59,967 bases of DNA, from positions 1 through 59,967 of the forward strand of contig JAUICO010000011.1 in the NCBI GenBank assembly GCA_030427825.1, written 5' to 3'. The position numbers and the translations under genes are program-made. The notes under the pieces were generated by a model, which did no database searches, was not told the origin of the DNA, and saw only the letters and a program-made list of their open reading frames with translations. This document shows, piece after piece, positions 1 through 9,734 of the stretch (positions are counted from its first letter, which is position 1; each line of letters begins with the position of its first letter). Origin of the DNA: a bacterium (GTDB lineage: Bacteria; Myxococcota_A; Bradymonadia; REDH01).

Positions 1-1
1 C

Positions 2-100
2 AACTGCGGTGGCTGCTTCGACGCTACCGCGTGCAATGACGCCGGCTGTACATGGAACCAGCAAGGTGAAGCCATGTGGTGCACGGACTCCGCGGACTGA
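2..100 (+). CDS. C-terminal end of a Cys-rich secreted protein (partial)
   Basis: The window opens inside a gene. The frame starting at base 2 reads 32 codons to a TGA at 98-100 and contains five Cys in short spacings (NCGGC, ACNDAGC, WC). Such spacing is typical of disulphide-rich extracellular modules, and Cys-rich repeats are common in other secreted proteins of this window. There is no C-terminal membrane helix, so this one ends without a MYXO-CTERM tail. No function can be assigned from the visible part. It converges on the cardiolipin synthase gene with a 9-bp gap. Confidence 0.6.
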   Translation, partial: NCGGCFDATACNDAGCTWNQQGEAMWCTDSAD

Positions 101-109
101 GATGAGAAT

Positions 110-1561
110 CTACAGGTAGGGCGAGAAGAGCCAGAAGAAGCCATCGATCAGACGCCCGACGAAAGAGCGCGAGTCGATCTCGGCCCGGGTGTACTCGCGA
201 GAGCGCGTCTTGATGTCGTCGATGTAGGCGATCACTGCCGTGCTCAGCGTTGGGTCCACCACCTCGACGGCGACCTCAAAGTTCAGGCGCAGAGAACGCG
301 GATCGACATTCGCCGAGCCCACCTGAATGTAGTGTCCATCGACGACGAGGAGCTTCGTGTGGGCGAAGGGAGCGGGCTGCAGCACGACACGAACGCCGTT
401 GTCGATCAGCTCGCCGATCATCCGTCGCATTGCCGCATGCACGTACACGAGGTTGGTGACCTCGGGCAGAATGACTGTGACACTCACGCCGCGCAGCGCG
501 GCTGAAATCATCGCCGAACGAATGTCCTCGGGGGGCAGAAAGTAGGGCGAGATGATGTCGACGGAGCGCTCTGCCGCGGCGACAACGCCCGCATAGACCA
601 TGCGAAGGCGGTTCATGTCCTGGCCGGGCCCGTCGGGGATCATGCGGCACAGTGCGTCAAAGCCCGTGGCGTCCTCACCGGGGTCTCCGTCGCCGACCGC
701 GACGTAGCTTTCGGGCCGTCGCGCGGCGAAACACCAGTCTTCGAGAAAGAGGCGCTCCAGGTCTTCGGCGATGGGTCCGAGGAAACGGCATTGCGTGTCG
801 GCTACGGGCTTCTTCGTCTCCGGTCGGGCGACCATGTGTCGTCCACCGATGTTGAGGCCGCCGGCGAAGGCGAGGCGGCTGTCGACGCTCAGGATCTTTC
901 TGTGGTTTCGCAGATTGATGTTCCACTGCGGCGGGATGAGACGCGGAGGCAGAAAGGAGAGGACTCGGATTCTGCGACGCCTGAGGATGCGATGCATGAA
1001 AGAGCGGCTGATGATGTCTCCCATTCCGTCGAGGAGCACGCGAACGTCCACGCCGCGTTTGTGCGCTCGCTCGAGGGCATCTACGAAGCGCATGCCGAGC
1101 TCGTTTCGCTCGAAAATGTACACAGCGAGCCAGACGCGGTCGGTTGCCTCCTCAATCGCACGCAACATCTCGGGGTACGCTTCGTCCCCGTTGATCAGCA
1201 GCTCTACGCTGTTTCCGGCGCGCAGGGCATGCGGCGACACGGACTGACCGATCGACAGCAGGCGCGTGATGCCGTCGTCTTCGCATAAGTCGCCGATGCG
1301 TCGGCGCTCCCGGTCAATGTCTTCAAGTTGCGCGGGCCGCGCAGCGAATGCGGAGATGCGGCCATGTCGCTCAAGCTGCGGCCGCACCCGATTGACCGCG
1401 AAGATGGCGTACAGAAATGCGCCCAGAAATGGGTAGCCGACGACCATCAGGATCCAGCCGAGCGCCGAGCGCGGGTCGCGCTTGTGCAGGAGCGCATGCC
1501 CGACCACCGGGATGGTGAACGCCAGGTGCAGGCACAGGATCCAAAGTGAGACGCGGGACAT
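110..1561 (-). CDS. cls: Cardiolipin synthase (phospholipase D superfamily)
   Basis: Joins two phosphatidylglycerol molecules into cardiolipin plus glycerol at the inner membrane. The 483-residue protein matches bacterial ClsA length (about 480-490). Two hydrophobic N-terminal segments (about residues 5-25 and 35-55) anchor it; two HKD motifs follow, H220/K222/D227 (HRKILSVD, then GGLNIGG) and H401/K403/D408 (HTKLLVVD, then GSAN). It ends FWLFSPYL, like other Cls proteins. The open frame continues 83 codons upstream, but that extension has no membrane-protein character and overlaps the divergent phosphoesterase gene. The ATG at 1561 has a purine-rich GAAGGGAA upstream and gives the family N-terminus, so I chose it. 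The family assignment is firm; substrate choice (PG+PG versus PE+PG) cannot be read. Confidence 0.93.
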   Translation of the reverse strand: MSRVSLWILCLHLAFTIPVVGHALLHKRDPRSALGWILMVVGYPFLGAFLYAIFAVNRVRPQLERHGRISAFAARPAQLEDIDRERRRIGDLCEDDGITRLLSIGQSVSPHALRAGNSVELLINGDEAYPEMLRAIEEATDRVWLAVYIFERNELGMRFVDALERAHKRGVDVRVLLDGMGDIISRSFMHRILRRRRIRVLSFLPPRLIPPQWNINLRNHRKILSVDSRLAFAGGLNIGGRHMVARPETKKPVADTQCRFLGPIAEDLERLFLEDWCFAARRPESYVAVGDGDPGEDATGFDALCRMIPDGPGQDMNRLRMVYAGVVAAAERSVDIISPYFLPPEDIRSAMISAALRGVSVTVILPEVTNLVYVHAAMRRMIGELIDNGVRVVLQPAPFAHTKLLVVDGHYIQVGSANVDPRSLRLNFEVAVEVVDPTLSTAVIAYIDDIKTRSREYTRAEIDSRSFVGRLIDGFFWLFSPYL

Positions 1562-1684
1562 TCCCTTCGATCCGGGCCTACGAGGGATTGACTCGGCGAT
1601 GCTTGCCCAATGCGGCGCTCGTGTCGACCTTTCCCTCGGTCGGCAGGTGCCCGATGGCAATGCCGATTGCTGAAACGGCCTCGG

Positions 1685-1727
1685 CAGGGGCGCCGCCCCT
1701 GACCCCGCAGGGGGACTGAGTTCCCCC
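1685..1727. repeat. Tight-hairpin cluster in the cls/phosphoesterase divergent gap
   Basis: Perfect stem CAGGGGC / GCCCCTG (1685-1691 and 1695-1701) with triloop GCC, followed by a second stem GGGGGA / TCCCCC (1710-1715 and 1722-1727); an alternative small stem CCCC-GCA-GGGG lies between (1703-1713). The short perfect stems and 3-6 nt loops match the larger clusters at about 44.7 kb and 48.5 kb. The cluster lies between two divergently transcribed genes, so a simple terminator role is unlikely. Confidence 0.6.
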
Positions 1728-1781
1728 GGCCCTCCTGACTGGATGAGGCCGCCGGCCAACGGATACCGAGAGCACGCAGAG

Positions 1782-2612
1782 ATGGCATTCTTCGGACATA
1801 TTCGACCCACGGCGCGGCATCTGGCCGTTCGCCGTTTCGCCGGTTCGCGCCCCTTTTATGAGGAGCGCGACGCCGGGCTGCGAGTGGCTCATCTTTCGGA
1901 CCAGCACGTGGGACGGGTCACTCCGGACGCCCTGCAGCAGGCGGCGATCGCGGCGGCAAACGACGCGAGTCCGGACCTCGTTCTGCTGACGGGAGACTAC
2001 GTCGCCTATGGTCTGGAGTATCTGGACCAGCTGAAGACCTATCTGAGCGCGATCAATGCGCGTGCCTTCGCCGTGCTGGGGAATCACGATCACTGGGCCG
2101 ACGCGGGCGAGATTCGGCGTGTGCTCGGCGAGGCCGGCGTAGAGGTGCTGACCAACGAGTGGACGACCATTCATTGCCACGGTGACGCGGTGCAGATTGT
2201 GGGCGTTGACGATGCCTATACCGGCCATGCGGACGTCGACGCGGCGACCCGTGGTCTGGACCGCCGCGTCCCGACACTTGCCCTGTCCCACGTTGGCGAA
2301 GTCGCAGATCCCTTGTGGGACCGGGGCGCGAGCTTTGTATTCAGCGGTCACACCCACTCCGGCCAGATCGCGGTGGGCGGTATCTCGAAGCTGGCGCTGG
2401 GACGCCTGGGTCGCCACCGCTACATTCACGGCCTGTATGGATGCCGTCACCATGAGCAGGACGCAGGTGCGCTCTACGTGAACGCCGGTATCGGGTCTTC
2501 GCGCGTCAGCCTGCGCCTCGGTGAGCGAGCCCGCCCCGAGGTTGCGGTGTTTGACCTGCACACCCGCCCGGGAAGCTTCGACGAACACCACTCCGAGCAG
2601 CTCCGTGTGTGA
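1782..2612 (+). CDS. Calcineurin-like metallophosphoesterase (YkuE/YaeI type)
   Basis: A 276-residue two-metal phosphohydrolase. All family motifs are in order: D40-Q-H42 (LSDQH), G71-D72 (LTGDY), G100-N-H-D103 (GNHDH), an isolated His in ALSHVGE, and GHTHSG. A conserved surrounding pattern (HTHSGQ, then NAGIG near the C-terminus) resembles the YkuE/YaeI group, some members of which cleave UDP-2,3-diacylglucosamine. The ATG at 1743 is in frame, but the homologous core starts well after 1782, and 1782 has CAGAG immediately upstream, so I prefer 1782. The stop codon abuts the start of the next gene, suggesting translational coupling. The exact substrate is unknown. Confidence 0.88.
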   Translation: MAFFGHIRPTARHLAVRRFAGSRPFYEERDAGLRVAHLSDQHVGRVTPDALQQAAIAAANDASPDLVLLTGDYVAYGLEYLDQLKTYLSAINARAFAVLGNHDHWADAGEIRRVLGEAGVEVLTNEWTTIHCHGDAVQIVGVDDAYTGHADVDAATRGLDRRVPTLALSHVGEVADPLWDRGASFVFSGHTHSGQIAVGGISKLALGRLGRHRYIHGLYGCRHHEQDAGALYVNAGIGSSRVSLRLGERARPEVAVFDLHTRPGSFDEHHSEQLRV

Positions 2613-3065
2613 ATGAACGAGCGCTCCGGGGATACACTCAGGCAGCGGTGGGAGGCGCGCCGCCACACCTTTGCTGACGACGTCGAGCTGGATCGCAGCA
2701 GGTTTCGTCGCGCGCTGTGGTTTTCTGCCGGCATGCTCAGTCTTGTCCTGGGCATTATCGGACTGTTGCTGCCACTGGTCCCAACAACGCCCTTCATCAT
2801 CCTGGCGGCCGCGGGTTTTTCGCGCTCGTCGTCGCGCTTCTACAACGCGGTGATGAGTCAACGCACCGTGGGGCCGCTGGTCTACGAATGGCGCGAGCGT
2901 CGAACGATCCCCAGGCGAGCGAAGGTGGCAGCGTGCGTTGTCATCATCATCACTTTCGGCGTCACCGGCGTCTTCGTCATTCATCATCCGGTGCCGCGTG
3001 TTATCATCGCCTCGATCGGAGCGTCGGTCGCCCTGTGGATCGTGACGCGCCCTTCGGCATCCTGA
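2613..3065 (+). CDS. DUF454 (YbaN-like) inner-membrane protein
   Basis: A 150-residue membrane protein with three or four hydrophobic segments (about residues 35-57, 58-70 and 105-145). The diagnostic DUF454 stretch is present: LGIIGLLLPLVPTTPF, then FSRSSSRFYNAV, GPLVYEW and RRAK. E. coli YbaN is the reference member; its function is not established. The ATG directly follows the TGA of the phosphoesterase gene (2610-2612 / 2613-2615), so the two are almost certainly co-translated. A role in envelope lipid handling would fit the neighbours but is only an inference. Confidence 0.88.
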   Translation: MNERSGDTLRQRWEARRHTFADDVELDRSRFRRALWFSAGMLSLVLGIIGLLLPLVPTTPFIILAAAGFSRSSSRFYNAVMSQRTVGPLVYEWRERRTIPRRAKVAACVVIIITFGVTGVFVIHHPVPRVIIASIGASVALWIVTRPSAS

Positions 3066-3249
3066 GCGTTGCGCGTCCGGGTGACGCAGGCGATGACACC
3101 CCGGCAGGGCTTCGTTCACGCCGCTGTTGCACAGGTCGATCGCGCCCGCGGCGCGTTGAGATCAGGGAGGCCGAACGGGGAAGGCGGCGCCACGGTTTAC
3201 ACCCGGCGCAGCTTCGGCCACCATTGTCGCGGCGATAGCGGAGGCATCG

Positions 3250-5001
3250 ATGTACACAGAGAAGACGATCAGGTGGAGTGCGTGTCTCCTTGCTGCCGCA
3301 GTGGCGTTGACCACGACGTCGAGCGCGGCCGCATTCTGCGGCTTCTATATTTCGGGCGCAGAAGGTTCCCTGGTAAACAACGCGACGATGGTCTCGATGA
3401 TGCGCGAGGGCACGCGCACGGTGCTCGCGATGCAGAACAATTACGAGGGGCCCGCGAGTGATTTCGCCCTCGTGATCCCGGTGCCTGAGATCCTCAGCGA
3501 AGAGAAGGTTCGCACCCTGCCCCGCGAGACCTTCGACCGCCTGGACGCGATGGCCGCGCCCCGCCTCGTCGAATACTGGGAGCAGGACCCCTGCTTCCGT
3601 CCGGAGCGTCGTGAGCGGATGATGGCGCGCGGCGGCGCGACGGCGATGGCGCCTGAGCCCACGTTGGACGCGGAGGAAGCAGACTACGGCGTCGAGATCG
3701 AGGCGGAGTTCGCTGTCGGCGAATACGAAGTTGTGGTCCTCTCAGCGCGCGAAGCGACCGGTCTTGAGCGTTGGCTCAACGACAATGAGTATCAGATCCC
3801 CGACGGAGCGGCGCCCTATCTGCGTCCCTACATCGAGTCGGGGATGTACTTCTTCGTTGCGAAGGTGAACGCCGAGCTCGTCACCTTCTCGGACGACGGT
3901 CGCACGATGCTGTCGCCACTGCGCTTTCACTACGACAGCGAGGCTTTCGACCTGCCGATTCGCCTTGGTCTTATCAACGCGGACGGGCCGCAGGACCTGA
4001 TCGTGCACATTCTCGCGCCCAACCAGCGCTACGAGGCCGCGAACTACACGAACGTAACGATTCCAACCAACCTCGATGTCACAGACAGAACTCGCGATAA
4101 CTTCGGCGAGTTCTATGCGGCTCTCTTCGACCGCACGCTCGAACGCAATGAGAACGCGGTTGTGACGGAGTACTCGTGGGCGGCGTCCACGTGCGACCCC
4201 TGCCCGGGAGTTACGCTGCAGTCCTCCGACTTCACGCTGCTCGGCGCGGACGTCCTGCCGAGTACCGAAGACGCGGCCTACTCGATGAACTGGCAGCTGC
4301 GCACGAACTTCGCGCAGGTGACTGCCGCCGGCGAGGTGAACCCGAAGTACATTGAGCGAGACGCACGTTCAGCGGAGCAGTCCTGGCTTGTCTGCCACCG
4401 AATCCACGGCGGCGAAGAGCTGGGCGATCTCGATTCCGAGCTGCAGTTTTCGGTAGGTGCGGATGGCTCGCTGAGCGGCGTGACTGTGAGCGGAGGCGGC
4501 AGCGAGGACTTTCGCGACTGCGTCGCGGATTCTATGAGCCGCGTACACTTCACGCGTCCCACGGGCGGCAACGCCACGGCAACGCTGCGCTTTGGTATCT
4601 CCGGACAGCGGCAATATCGCGGCCGAGGCAACCCGGGCCGCGAGCTGGTGCTTACGCGCCTGCACATGCGCTACTCACCCGACGCGCTCGGCGAAGACCT
4701 TGTGTTCCGCGCCGCGCCGCCGATCGAAGGCGGCCGCGAAAACCGACGAGGTGGAGTCCTTGAAGAAGGCGCAACTCCGTCATCGGTGAACAACTTTCAG
4801 GGACGCTACGCCATCCGCCATCTCTGGGAAGGCCCGATTGAGTGTGAGAATCCTCGCCGCGGCGTCTGGGGTGGTCCGCCAAACGGCCGTCAGCCGCCGG
4901 TCGCCGCAGCCCGAGACCTGGCTTTCGCCCAACGCGGTCGAACTGCCCTCGCAAGCTTCCTCGCCGAGGATGTGCCTGAGTTGGGGATCGAGGTCGAGTA
5001 G
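3250..5001 (+). CDS. Secreted DUF2330-family protein
   Basis: A 583-residue exported protein. The signal peptide (hydrophobic core about residues 12-25) ends in SSAAAFCG, and the mature start FCGFYISGAEG with NNATMVSMMREGTRTVLAMQ is the DUF2330 hallmark found in myxobacterial and planctomycete secreted proteins. The N-terminal half includes the FALVIPVP motif. Unlike many family members it shows no C-terminal membrane helix or Arg-rich tail. GGAGG at about 3239-3243 lies upstream of the ATG. A Cys-x-x-Cys pair occurs in STCDPCPG. The biochemical function of the family is unknown. Confidence 0.85.
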   Translation: MYTEKTIRWSACLLAAAVALTTTSSAAAFCGFYISGAEGSLVNNATMVSMMREGTRTVLAMQNNYEGPASDFALVIPVPEILSEEKVRTLPRETFDRLDAMAAPRLVEYWEQDPCFRPERRERMMARGGATAMAPEPTLDAEEADYGVEIEAEFAVGEYEVVVLSAREATGLERWLNDNEYQIPDGAAPYLRPYIESGMYFFVAKVNAELVTFSDDGRTMLSPLRFHYDSEAFDLPIRLGLINADGPQDLIVHILAPNQRYEAANYTNVTIPTNLDVTDRTRDNFGEFYAALFDRTLERNENAVVTEYSWAASTCDPCPGVTLQSSDFTLLGADVLPSTEDAAYSMNWQLRTNFAQVTAAGEVNPKYIERDARSAEQSWLVCHRIHGGEELGDLDSELQFSVGADGSLSGVTVSGGGSEDFRDCVADSMSRVHFTRPTGGNATATLRFGISGQRQYRGRGNPGRELVLTRLHMRYSPDALGEDLVFRAAPPIEGGRENRRGGVLEEGATPSSVNNFQGRYAIRHLWEGPIECENPRRGVWGGPPNGRQPPVAAARDLAFAQRGRTALASFLAEDVPELGIEVE

Positions 5002-5134
5002 CCCGGCTTCTTTCCCGGGTTCGGAAGCGGCAGGTGGTTGACCGCGTGCACAGCCCAGCGACCCCTGGTGGTTGACCGTGCGAGCACAGCGCTTATCCTT
5101 CGATCTCATCACACAAGCTGACGAGAAGACTCCT

Positions 5135-6004
5135 ATGAAGACGGGTACACCTGTGCCGACCGCCTGCATCGCGGCGATGTTGTTGTTTGCGCTGGTCGGA
5201 TGTTCTGAGGATACGACCAGCGATGACGTCACGGACACCGGCGGCAGCGACGCGGCGGCTGATGCAGATTCCGGCTCCAACGTGGGACCCTCTTTTGACG
5301 GCCAGCCCACGAGTGAGGAGTTGTTTTCAAACTCCGTTACCAGCGTGGTCCTGGAAGTGGACTATGAGGACGGCGCGGCGCCCTACATGAGCACCGGTCC
5401 CGTAGCGGGCTCCGACCCCTGGGAACTGAGTCAACGCAACCTGGACCGTCTCTTCGAGGACAACGGCGCAGTGGTGACCGTGCCGGGAGCGCTGTCGGAC
5501 ATGGAGAACATCGGCGACACGGGCCGCGACTCTCATACGGTGCAGCAGATCCTTGATCTGGCCGACCAGCATCGAGACATGAGTTCAGGCGGGCACACCG
5601 CGACCTATTACATTATCTGGTTGGACGGGCACTTTGCGGACGGCGACGGTGCAGTGGATAATGTCCTCGGAGTGTCACTGGGAGACACCGGTGTGATCGC
5701 GATGTTCAAGCCGGTGATTGAGTCGCTGGGCGCAATCGAAGCGACGCGTGCCTTCGGAGAGCAGGCCGTGCTGATTCACGAGTTCGGTCACGCCGCCGGC
5801 CTGGTGAATCGAGGAGTTCCTCTGACATCCGAGCATCACGACGCCGAGCACGGAGCACATTGCATCAACCGCAACTGCGTCATGCACTACACAAACGAAG
5901 GCGCAGCCGAGCTGGCGACCTTCGTCGCGAGGGTCGTGACCGCCGGCGACGTGGTCCTGTTTGGCGACGAGTGTTTGGACGACGTAGACGCGCTCGCGGA
6001 GTGA
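5135..6004 (+). CDS. Lipoprotein with metzincin-type zinc protease signature
   Basis: 289 residues beginning with a lipoprotein signal (lipobox LVGC, Cys23) and an Asp-rich linker. The C-terminal part has HEFGHAAG (H215-E216, H219), then EHHDAEH and CVMHY. This reads as an HExxHxxG zinc site with a downstream His ligand and a Met-turn-like VMHY, the layout of metzincin proteases, except that the third ligand is displaced by a short insertion instead of sitting at the usual HExxHxxGxxH position. An in-frame ATG at 5072 exists but lacks signal character; the ATG at 5135 does have it. Expected site: outer membrane or periplasm. Substrate unknown. A GGCTTC-CGCA-GAAGCC stem lies 30 bp after the stop. 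Confidence 0.72.
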   Translation: MKTGTPVPTACIAAMLLFALVGCSEDTTSDDVTDTGGSDAAADADSGSNVGPSFDGQPTSEELFSNSVTSVVLEVDYEDGAAPYMSTGPVAGSDPWELSQRNLDRLFEDNGAVVTVPGALSDMENIGDTGRDSHTVQQILDLADQHRDMSSGGHTATYYIIWLDGHFADGDGAVDNVLGVSLGDTGVIAMFKPVIESLGAIEATRAFGEQAVLIHEFGHAAGLVNRGVPLTSEHHDAEHGAHCINRNCVMHYTNEGAAELATFVARVVTAGDVVLFGDECLDDVDALAE

Positions 6005-6034
6005 CAGGGCGCCAGGGAGACCGTAGCACGGCCG

Positions 6035-6050
6035 GGCTTCCGCAGAAGCC
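6035..6050. terminator. Hairpin between convergent genes, possible terminator
   Basis: GGCTTC (6035-6040), loop CGCA, GAAGCC (6045-6050): a perfect 6-bp stem in the 103-bp gap between two convergent genes. No T-run follows on either side, so intrinsic termination is only possible, not shown. Confidence 0.35.
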
Positions 6051-6107
6051 TGCAACAATTCCGTACGCAGTGTCTGACTGTGCTGCCCGAGTCACCGATC
6101 GACGGCG

Positions 6108-7370
6108 TCACCTGGCGTCAGCGCCTTCTATCTCGACCTCGACGCCGTCCACCACGTCCTCGTCCGGGTGAAGGATGACAAGGTCGCCGGCCTCAAGCCC
6201 GCTGAGCACCTGCCCGTAGAATCCGTTTTGTTCGCCGAGCTCGACTTCACGTCGCTCGGCTCTGTCGCCTTCCACCGCATAGGCGGCCCAGCTCTCGCCA
6301 TGGCGAAACGCCGCGCCCAGCGGCAACATGACAACGTCGTCTTCGCGCCACACAGATATCAGAGTCTCTACGCCAAAACCGTCGCCGAGGGTGGACCAGA
6401 GCTCTGCGTCGCTGTCGATGTCCAGGATGACATTCACCCTCTGCTCTTCTACGCCGATGGAGGAGAGCCTCGTGAATGCCCGTGGTTCTACGTGGCGGAC
6501 GTGCGCTTCGAGCGAGCGTTCTCCGCCCCACCTCACCACCTCGGCGACATCGCCCGGTTCGATACGTACGGCGACGCTGGTGAGTACGTCGACGACGAGC
6601 TCCAGTGCCGTGGGATCGCCGATCTCGATCAGCGGCGTACCTATCGGAACAACGCCGGCGTCACGGTGCAGCACCTGGAGCACAACTCCTGATATGGGGG
6701 CTGTCACAGCCACGTGACCGTCGTCCCCGCCGCTCTCGTCGTCTCCGTCGTAGCGGGCCAATACCGACTCCGCGGCGGCGACCTCGTGGCGCGCGGCGCG
6801 TGAGCCGTAGCGCGTGGATTGCAGCTGATCTTCAGCGCGCGCCAGCTCAGCCTGCAGGCGATCTACAGACTGTTGTGTGCCGAGACCGCGCTCGACCACA
6901 CGCTCGATTCGTTCAAGTTCGTTGCGGGCGTAGTCGCGTGCGTTCCGTGCCAGTGACTCCGCGGCCTGCGCCTGCCGATAGGACGCGCGTACCGCGGACA
7001 GGCGTGCGCGGGCGGTCGCGCGGCTCTGTGCGTCCAGAAGGGGCGCCGTCGTGGGGTACAGTCCCGCGATCTCGGCGCCCGCTTCGATGCGGTCTCCGAC
7101 GTTCAGAGTCAGCCGGGCCATGTTTCCGGTGACCGGTGCTGTCACCGTGTATCGATCACGCACTCGGCTCTGCCCGTCGGCGCGCACGGTGACCTCCATC
7201 TCGCCCCGCTCGACGGCGGCGACTTCGACCGGCACAGGCCTGGGCAGCGCGGCATACACGATGGCGGCGATAACGAGGGCCGCAGCGACGACAAGCGCAA
7301 CGCGAGACAACAGCTTTCGAATTCTGCGTCGTCGTGATGCTGAGGCTTCACCGCCGGATGTTTCGTTCAT
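6108..7370 (-). CDS. Periplasmic adaptor (HlyD/MacA-type membrane fusion protein)
   Basis: 420 residues: basic N-terminus (SRRRRIRKL), one membrane helix (about residues 22-44), then a split lipoyl/barrel-sandwich domain (TVTAPVTGNMARLTLNVGD and VTAPISGVVLQV) flanking a long alpha-hairpin rich in Ala/Arg/Glu, and beta-barrel and membrane-proximal domains. It links an inner-membrane transporter to the outer membrane. It is last in an operon whose order is ATPase, permease, adaptor, with only 3 bp separating it from the permease gene. The set resembles MacAB-type or DevBCA-type exporters; no TolC gene is nearby. Confidence 0.88.
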   Translation of the reverse strand: MNETSGGEASASRRRRIRKLLSRVALVVAAALVIAAIVYAALPRPVPVEVAAVERGEMEVTVRADGQSRVRDRYTVTAPVTGNMARLTLNVGDRIEAGAEIAGLYPTTAPLLDAQSRATARARLSAVRASYRQAQAAESLARNARDYARNELERIERVVERGLGTQQSVDRLQAELARAEDQLQSTRYGSRAARHEVAAAESVLARYDGDDESGGDDGHVAVTAPISGVVLQVLHRDAGVVPIGTPLIEIGDPTALELVVDVLTSVAVRIEPGDVAEVVRWGGERSLEAHVRHVEPRAFTRLSSIGVEEQRVNVILDIDSDAELWSTLGDGFGVETLISVWREDDVVMLPLGAAFRHGESWAAYAVEGDRAERREVELGEQNGFYGQVLSGLEAGDLVILHPDEDVVDGVEVEIEGADAR

Positions 7371-7373
7371 CGT

Positions 7374-9734
7374 TCAGCTCCGTGTCTTGAGCACAGCGAT
7401 CAGGTCAAGGGAGTCCAGCTTGCGCCGCACCAGAAAGCCGCTGATCGCGGCCGCGATGACTGTGACCAGGGCTGCAAACACGTAGGTCTGCAGCGAGATC
7501 ACGGCCGGCATGCGAAAATTCTCGGGGTCCGTGGCCAGCAGCGCGCTTGTGGCCTGTTTGCCCAACCACATTCCCAGGGGTAGCGCGCACACGACCTGCA
7601 GCGCGAGCTCACCCAGAAGCACCGTCGAGATCTCACTGCGCCGAAATCCAAGCACACGCATGCTGGCGAGATCTCGGCGTCGCGTCGACAGCACAATGCG
7701 CGCGTTGTTGTATACGATACCGATGGCAATGATCGAGGCGAAGAAGGCGAGCACGAGGGACATGCCCAGCATCATCCCGCCCTGCTGTTCTTCGAAGTTG
7801 GTGCGCGCCTCCGCAGGGCTCGAGACTCCGGCCACACTCGGAATGTCGCGCAGTCGGTCCTCTACGGCGGCGATCGCACCCGGGCGGACGTCGAGCAGCA
7901 GAGTCGTGATCGTTTCAATGCCGTCAGTAAAAACAAACATGTCGGCAGAGCGCATGTAGCCCTGCATCCCGATCATATCCCTGACGACACCCGACACCGC
8001 AACCTGCACTGTCCGCCTGTCCCCACGCATCATCTCAATGTCGACCGTGTCGCCAACAGAGACCATGAGGCGTTCAGCCAGGATATCGCTCAGTACAACG
8101 CCTCGTGACGGCATCATCATCGCAGCGCCATCCCGATTGAGAAGGCGCCGCAGCCGCCGCTCTTCGGGCCAGCCCTGGACGGCCACGTCCCGAGAACGCG
8201 AGCCGTAGCTGATTCGCACCGGCAGCTCGTTGATCGCTTCAACATGCCTGACACCGGGCATTGCTGCGAAGGTGTCGATGTCAGCGGCCGGGATGGGATC
8301 GCTGAGGGCAACGGTGATGTCTTCCTGCATTACCCGGCCGTATTGCAGGTCGAGGAGATGCCCGATCGAGTCGGAGGCAAAGCGCCCGATAATCATGATC
8401 GCGACGGCGAGAGAAATGCCAATGACCGACGCGATCACGCGACCCGGCCGCCGTGTGACTTCCCGCAGGACCATCTGGCCCGCGGGTCCCACCAGGTACT
8501 CGGTCCACGTTGCAGCGCCGCCGCCGCGATAGTTGGGCGGCGCAGCAGGTCGCATCGCTTCGGCGGGGGCGAGCGCGACGATTTTTCGGACCGAGACAAA
8601 GGCTCCAACCGCCGCCGCCAGGAAGCTGATCGCGATCGAGATCACGACCGTGATCGGCTGTAGCTCAGCCTTCAGATCCGGAAAGCGAAAGTAGGGTCGA
8701 TACAGAGAGAGAAGCGGGTCACCGAGAGCGGCACCGAGTGTGATACCGAGCGCAGCGCCGAGCAGTACGATGACACTTACCAGCTTGAGAAAGTGCAGGC
8801 CGATCGAAGCGTTCGAATAGCCGACTGCCTTGAGGGTCGCGACCTGTGGCCGCTGCAGCTCGACGATACGACCGAGCACCGTGTTGAGGAGGAACGCCGC
8901 GACCGAGAGGAAGATCAAAGGAATGATGGTGACCTGCGCCTGCAGCCCGGCGAGCTCGGATTCGATGAAGTGATCAGATGTGTGTTTGTTTCGGGCGAAA
9001 GCCGGGAAGCCTCCGTATGGGTCCAGCACACGATCGACAGCGCTGAGCACGGCACCCGTTGAGGCTCCGGGTTGCAGGGTGATGGCGATATCGTTGAAGG
9101 CCCCGTCCATATCGAAGGCCGGCGCGATGGATGAGTAGCGCATCCAGAGGACGGCGTGGGACCCGGGTGTAGAGCTGAGCATGTCGCCGCCAACGACAAG
9201 AACAAACTCGGGACTCATGCCGAGCCCGGTGATGTGCAGGTTCTGCAGCGTGCCGTTGATGACGACCGGGATGTGGTCGCCGACGTGTATGTCGTGAGTT
9301 TCCGCGTAGTGCTCGAGCAGCACCGCCTCGTCACTCCTGACGGGGTCGGGCAGTCGCCCGCGCGTGAGATGAATGCGGTTCAGCGGCTGGCGCTCGTGAT
9401 CAGAGATGGTCACGATCTGCCCCGACGCCGGCCGGTTTCCGTTGCCGCCGGGCAGCAGCACCGGCTCAACGACGCGGGTGGCTACGAGAGATACGCCGGG
9501 CAGGGTGCGCAGCTCATCAATGACGCGGTTGGGTGCACGCCGGGCCGAAGCAAACACCTCGGGAAAGCGATACTCACGGTAGTAATCGGCGCGTGTTTGT
9601 TGGAGAGTCTGATACGCGCCCTGCATCGCGATGAAGCCGGTGATCCCGGTCGCAACGACGAGGCAGATCGTGAGCACCTGACCGCGGACCTGACCGAGGT
9701 CGCGTAGGAGCTTGCGATCGAGTGCGCTTACCAT
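7374..9734 (-). CDS. ABC transporter permease with two FtsX-like domains
   Basis: 786-residue inner-membrane protein with two copies of the FtsX-like unit. An N-terminal helix (about residues 20-37) is followed by a large periplasmic domain, a membrane block about 270-400, a second periplasmic domain, and a final membrane block about 665-780 ending in [12 protein letters not shown]. Duplicated permeases of this size belong to the DUF214/lipoprotein-release-like exporter group. It overlaps the ATPase gene by 7 bp and precedes the adaptor by 3 bp, so the three proteins surely form one complex. Cargo is unknown; heterocyst-glycolipid-type or antibiotic export are the usual precedents. Confidence 0.88.
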   Translation of the reverse strand: MVSALDRKLLRDLGQVRGQVLTICLVVATGITGFIAMQGAYQTLQQTRADYYREYRFPEVFASARRAPNRVIDELRTLPGVSLVATRVVEPVLLPGGNGNRPASGQIVTISDHERQPLNRIHLTRGRLPDPVRSDEAVLLEHYAETHDIHVGDHIPVVINGTLQNLHITGLGMSPEFVLVVGGDMLSSTPGSHAVLWMRYSSIAPAFDMDGAFNDIAITLQPGASTGAVLSAVDRVLDPYGGFPAFARNKHTSDHFIESELAGLQAQVTIIPLIFLSVAAFLLNTVLGRIVELQRPQVATLKAVGYSNASIGLHFLKLVSVIVLLGAALGITLGAALGDPLLSLYRPYFRFPDLKAELQPITVVISIAISFLAAAVGAFVSVRKIVALAPAEAMRPAAPPNYRGGGAATWTEYLVGPAGQMVLREVTRRPGRVIASVIGISLAVAIMIIGRFASDSIGHLLDLQYGRVMQEDITVALSDPIPAADIDTFAAMPGVRHVEAINELPVRISYGSRSRDVAVQGWPEERRLRRLLNRDGAAMMMPSRGVVLSDILAERLMVSVGDTVDIEMMRGDRRTVQVAVSGVVRDMIGMQGYMRSADMFVFTDGIETITTLLLDVRPGAIAAVEDRLRDIPSVAGVSSPAEARTNFEEQQGGMMLGMSLVLAFFASIIAIGIVYNNARIVLSTRRRDLASMRVLGFRRSEISTVLLGELALQVVCALPLGMWLGKQATSALLATDPENFRMPAVISLQTYVFAALVTVIAAAISGFLVRRKLDSLDLIAVLKTRS

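Noticed and set aside
1562..1810. 83-codon N-terminal extension of cardiolipin synthase
   Set aside because: Non-membrane, Pro/Arg-rich sequence that covers the hairpin cluster and the divergent gene; the internal ATG at 1561 gives the family N-terminus.
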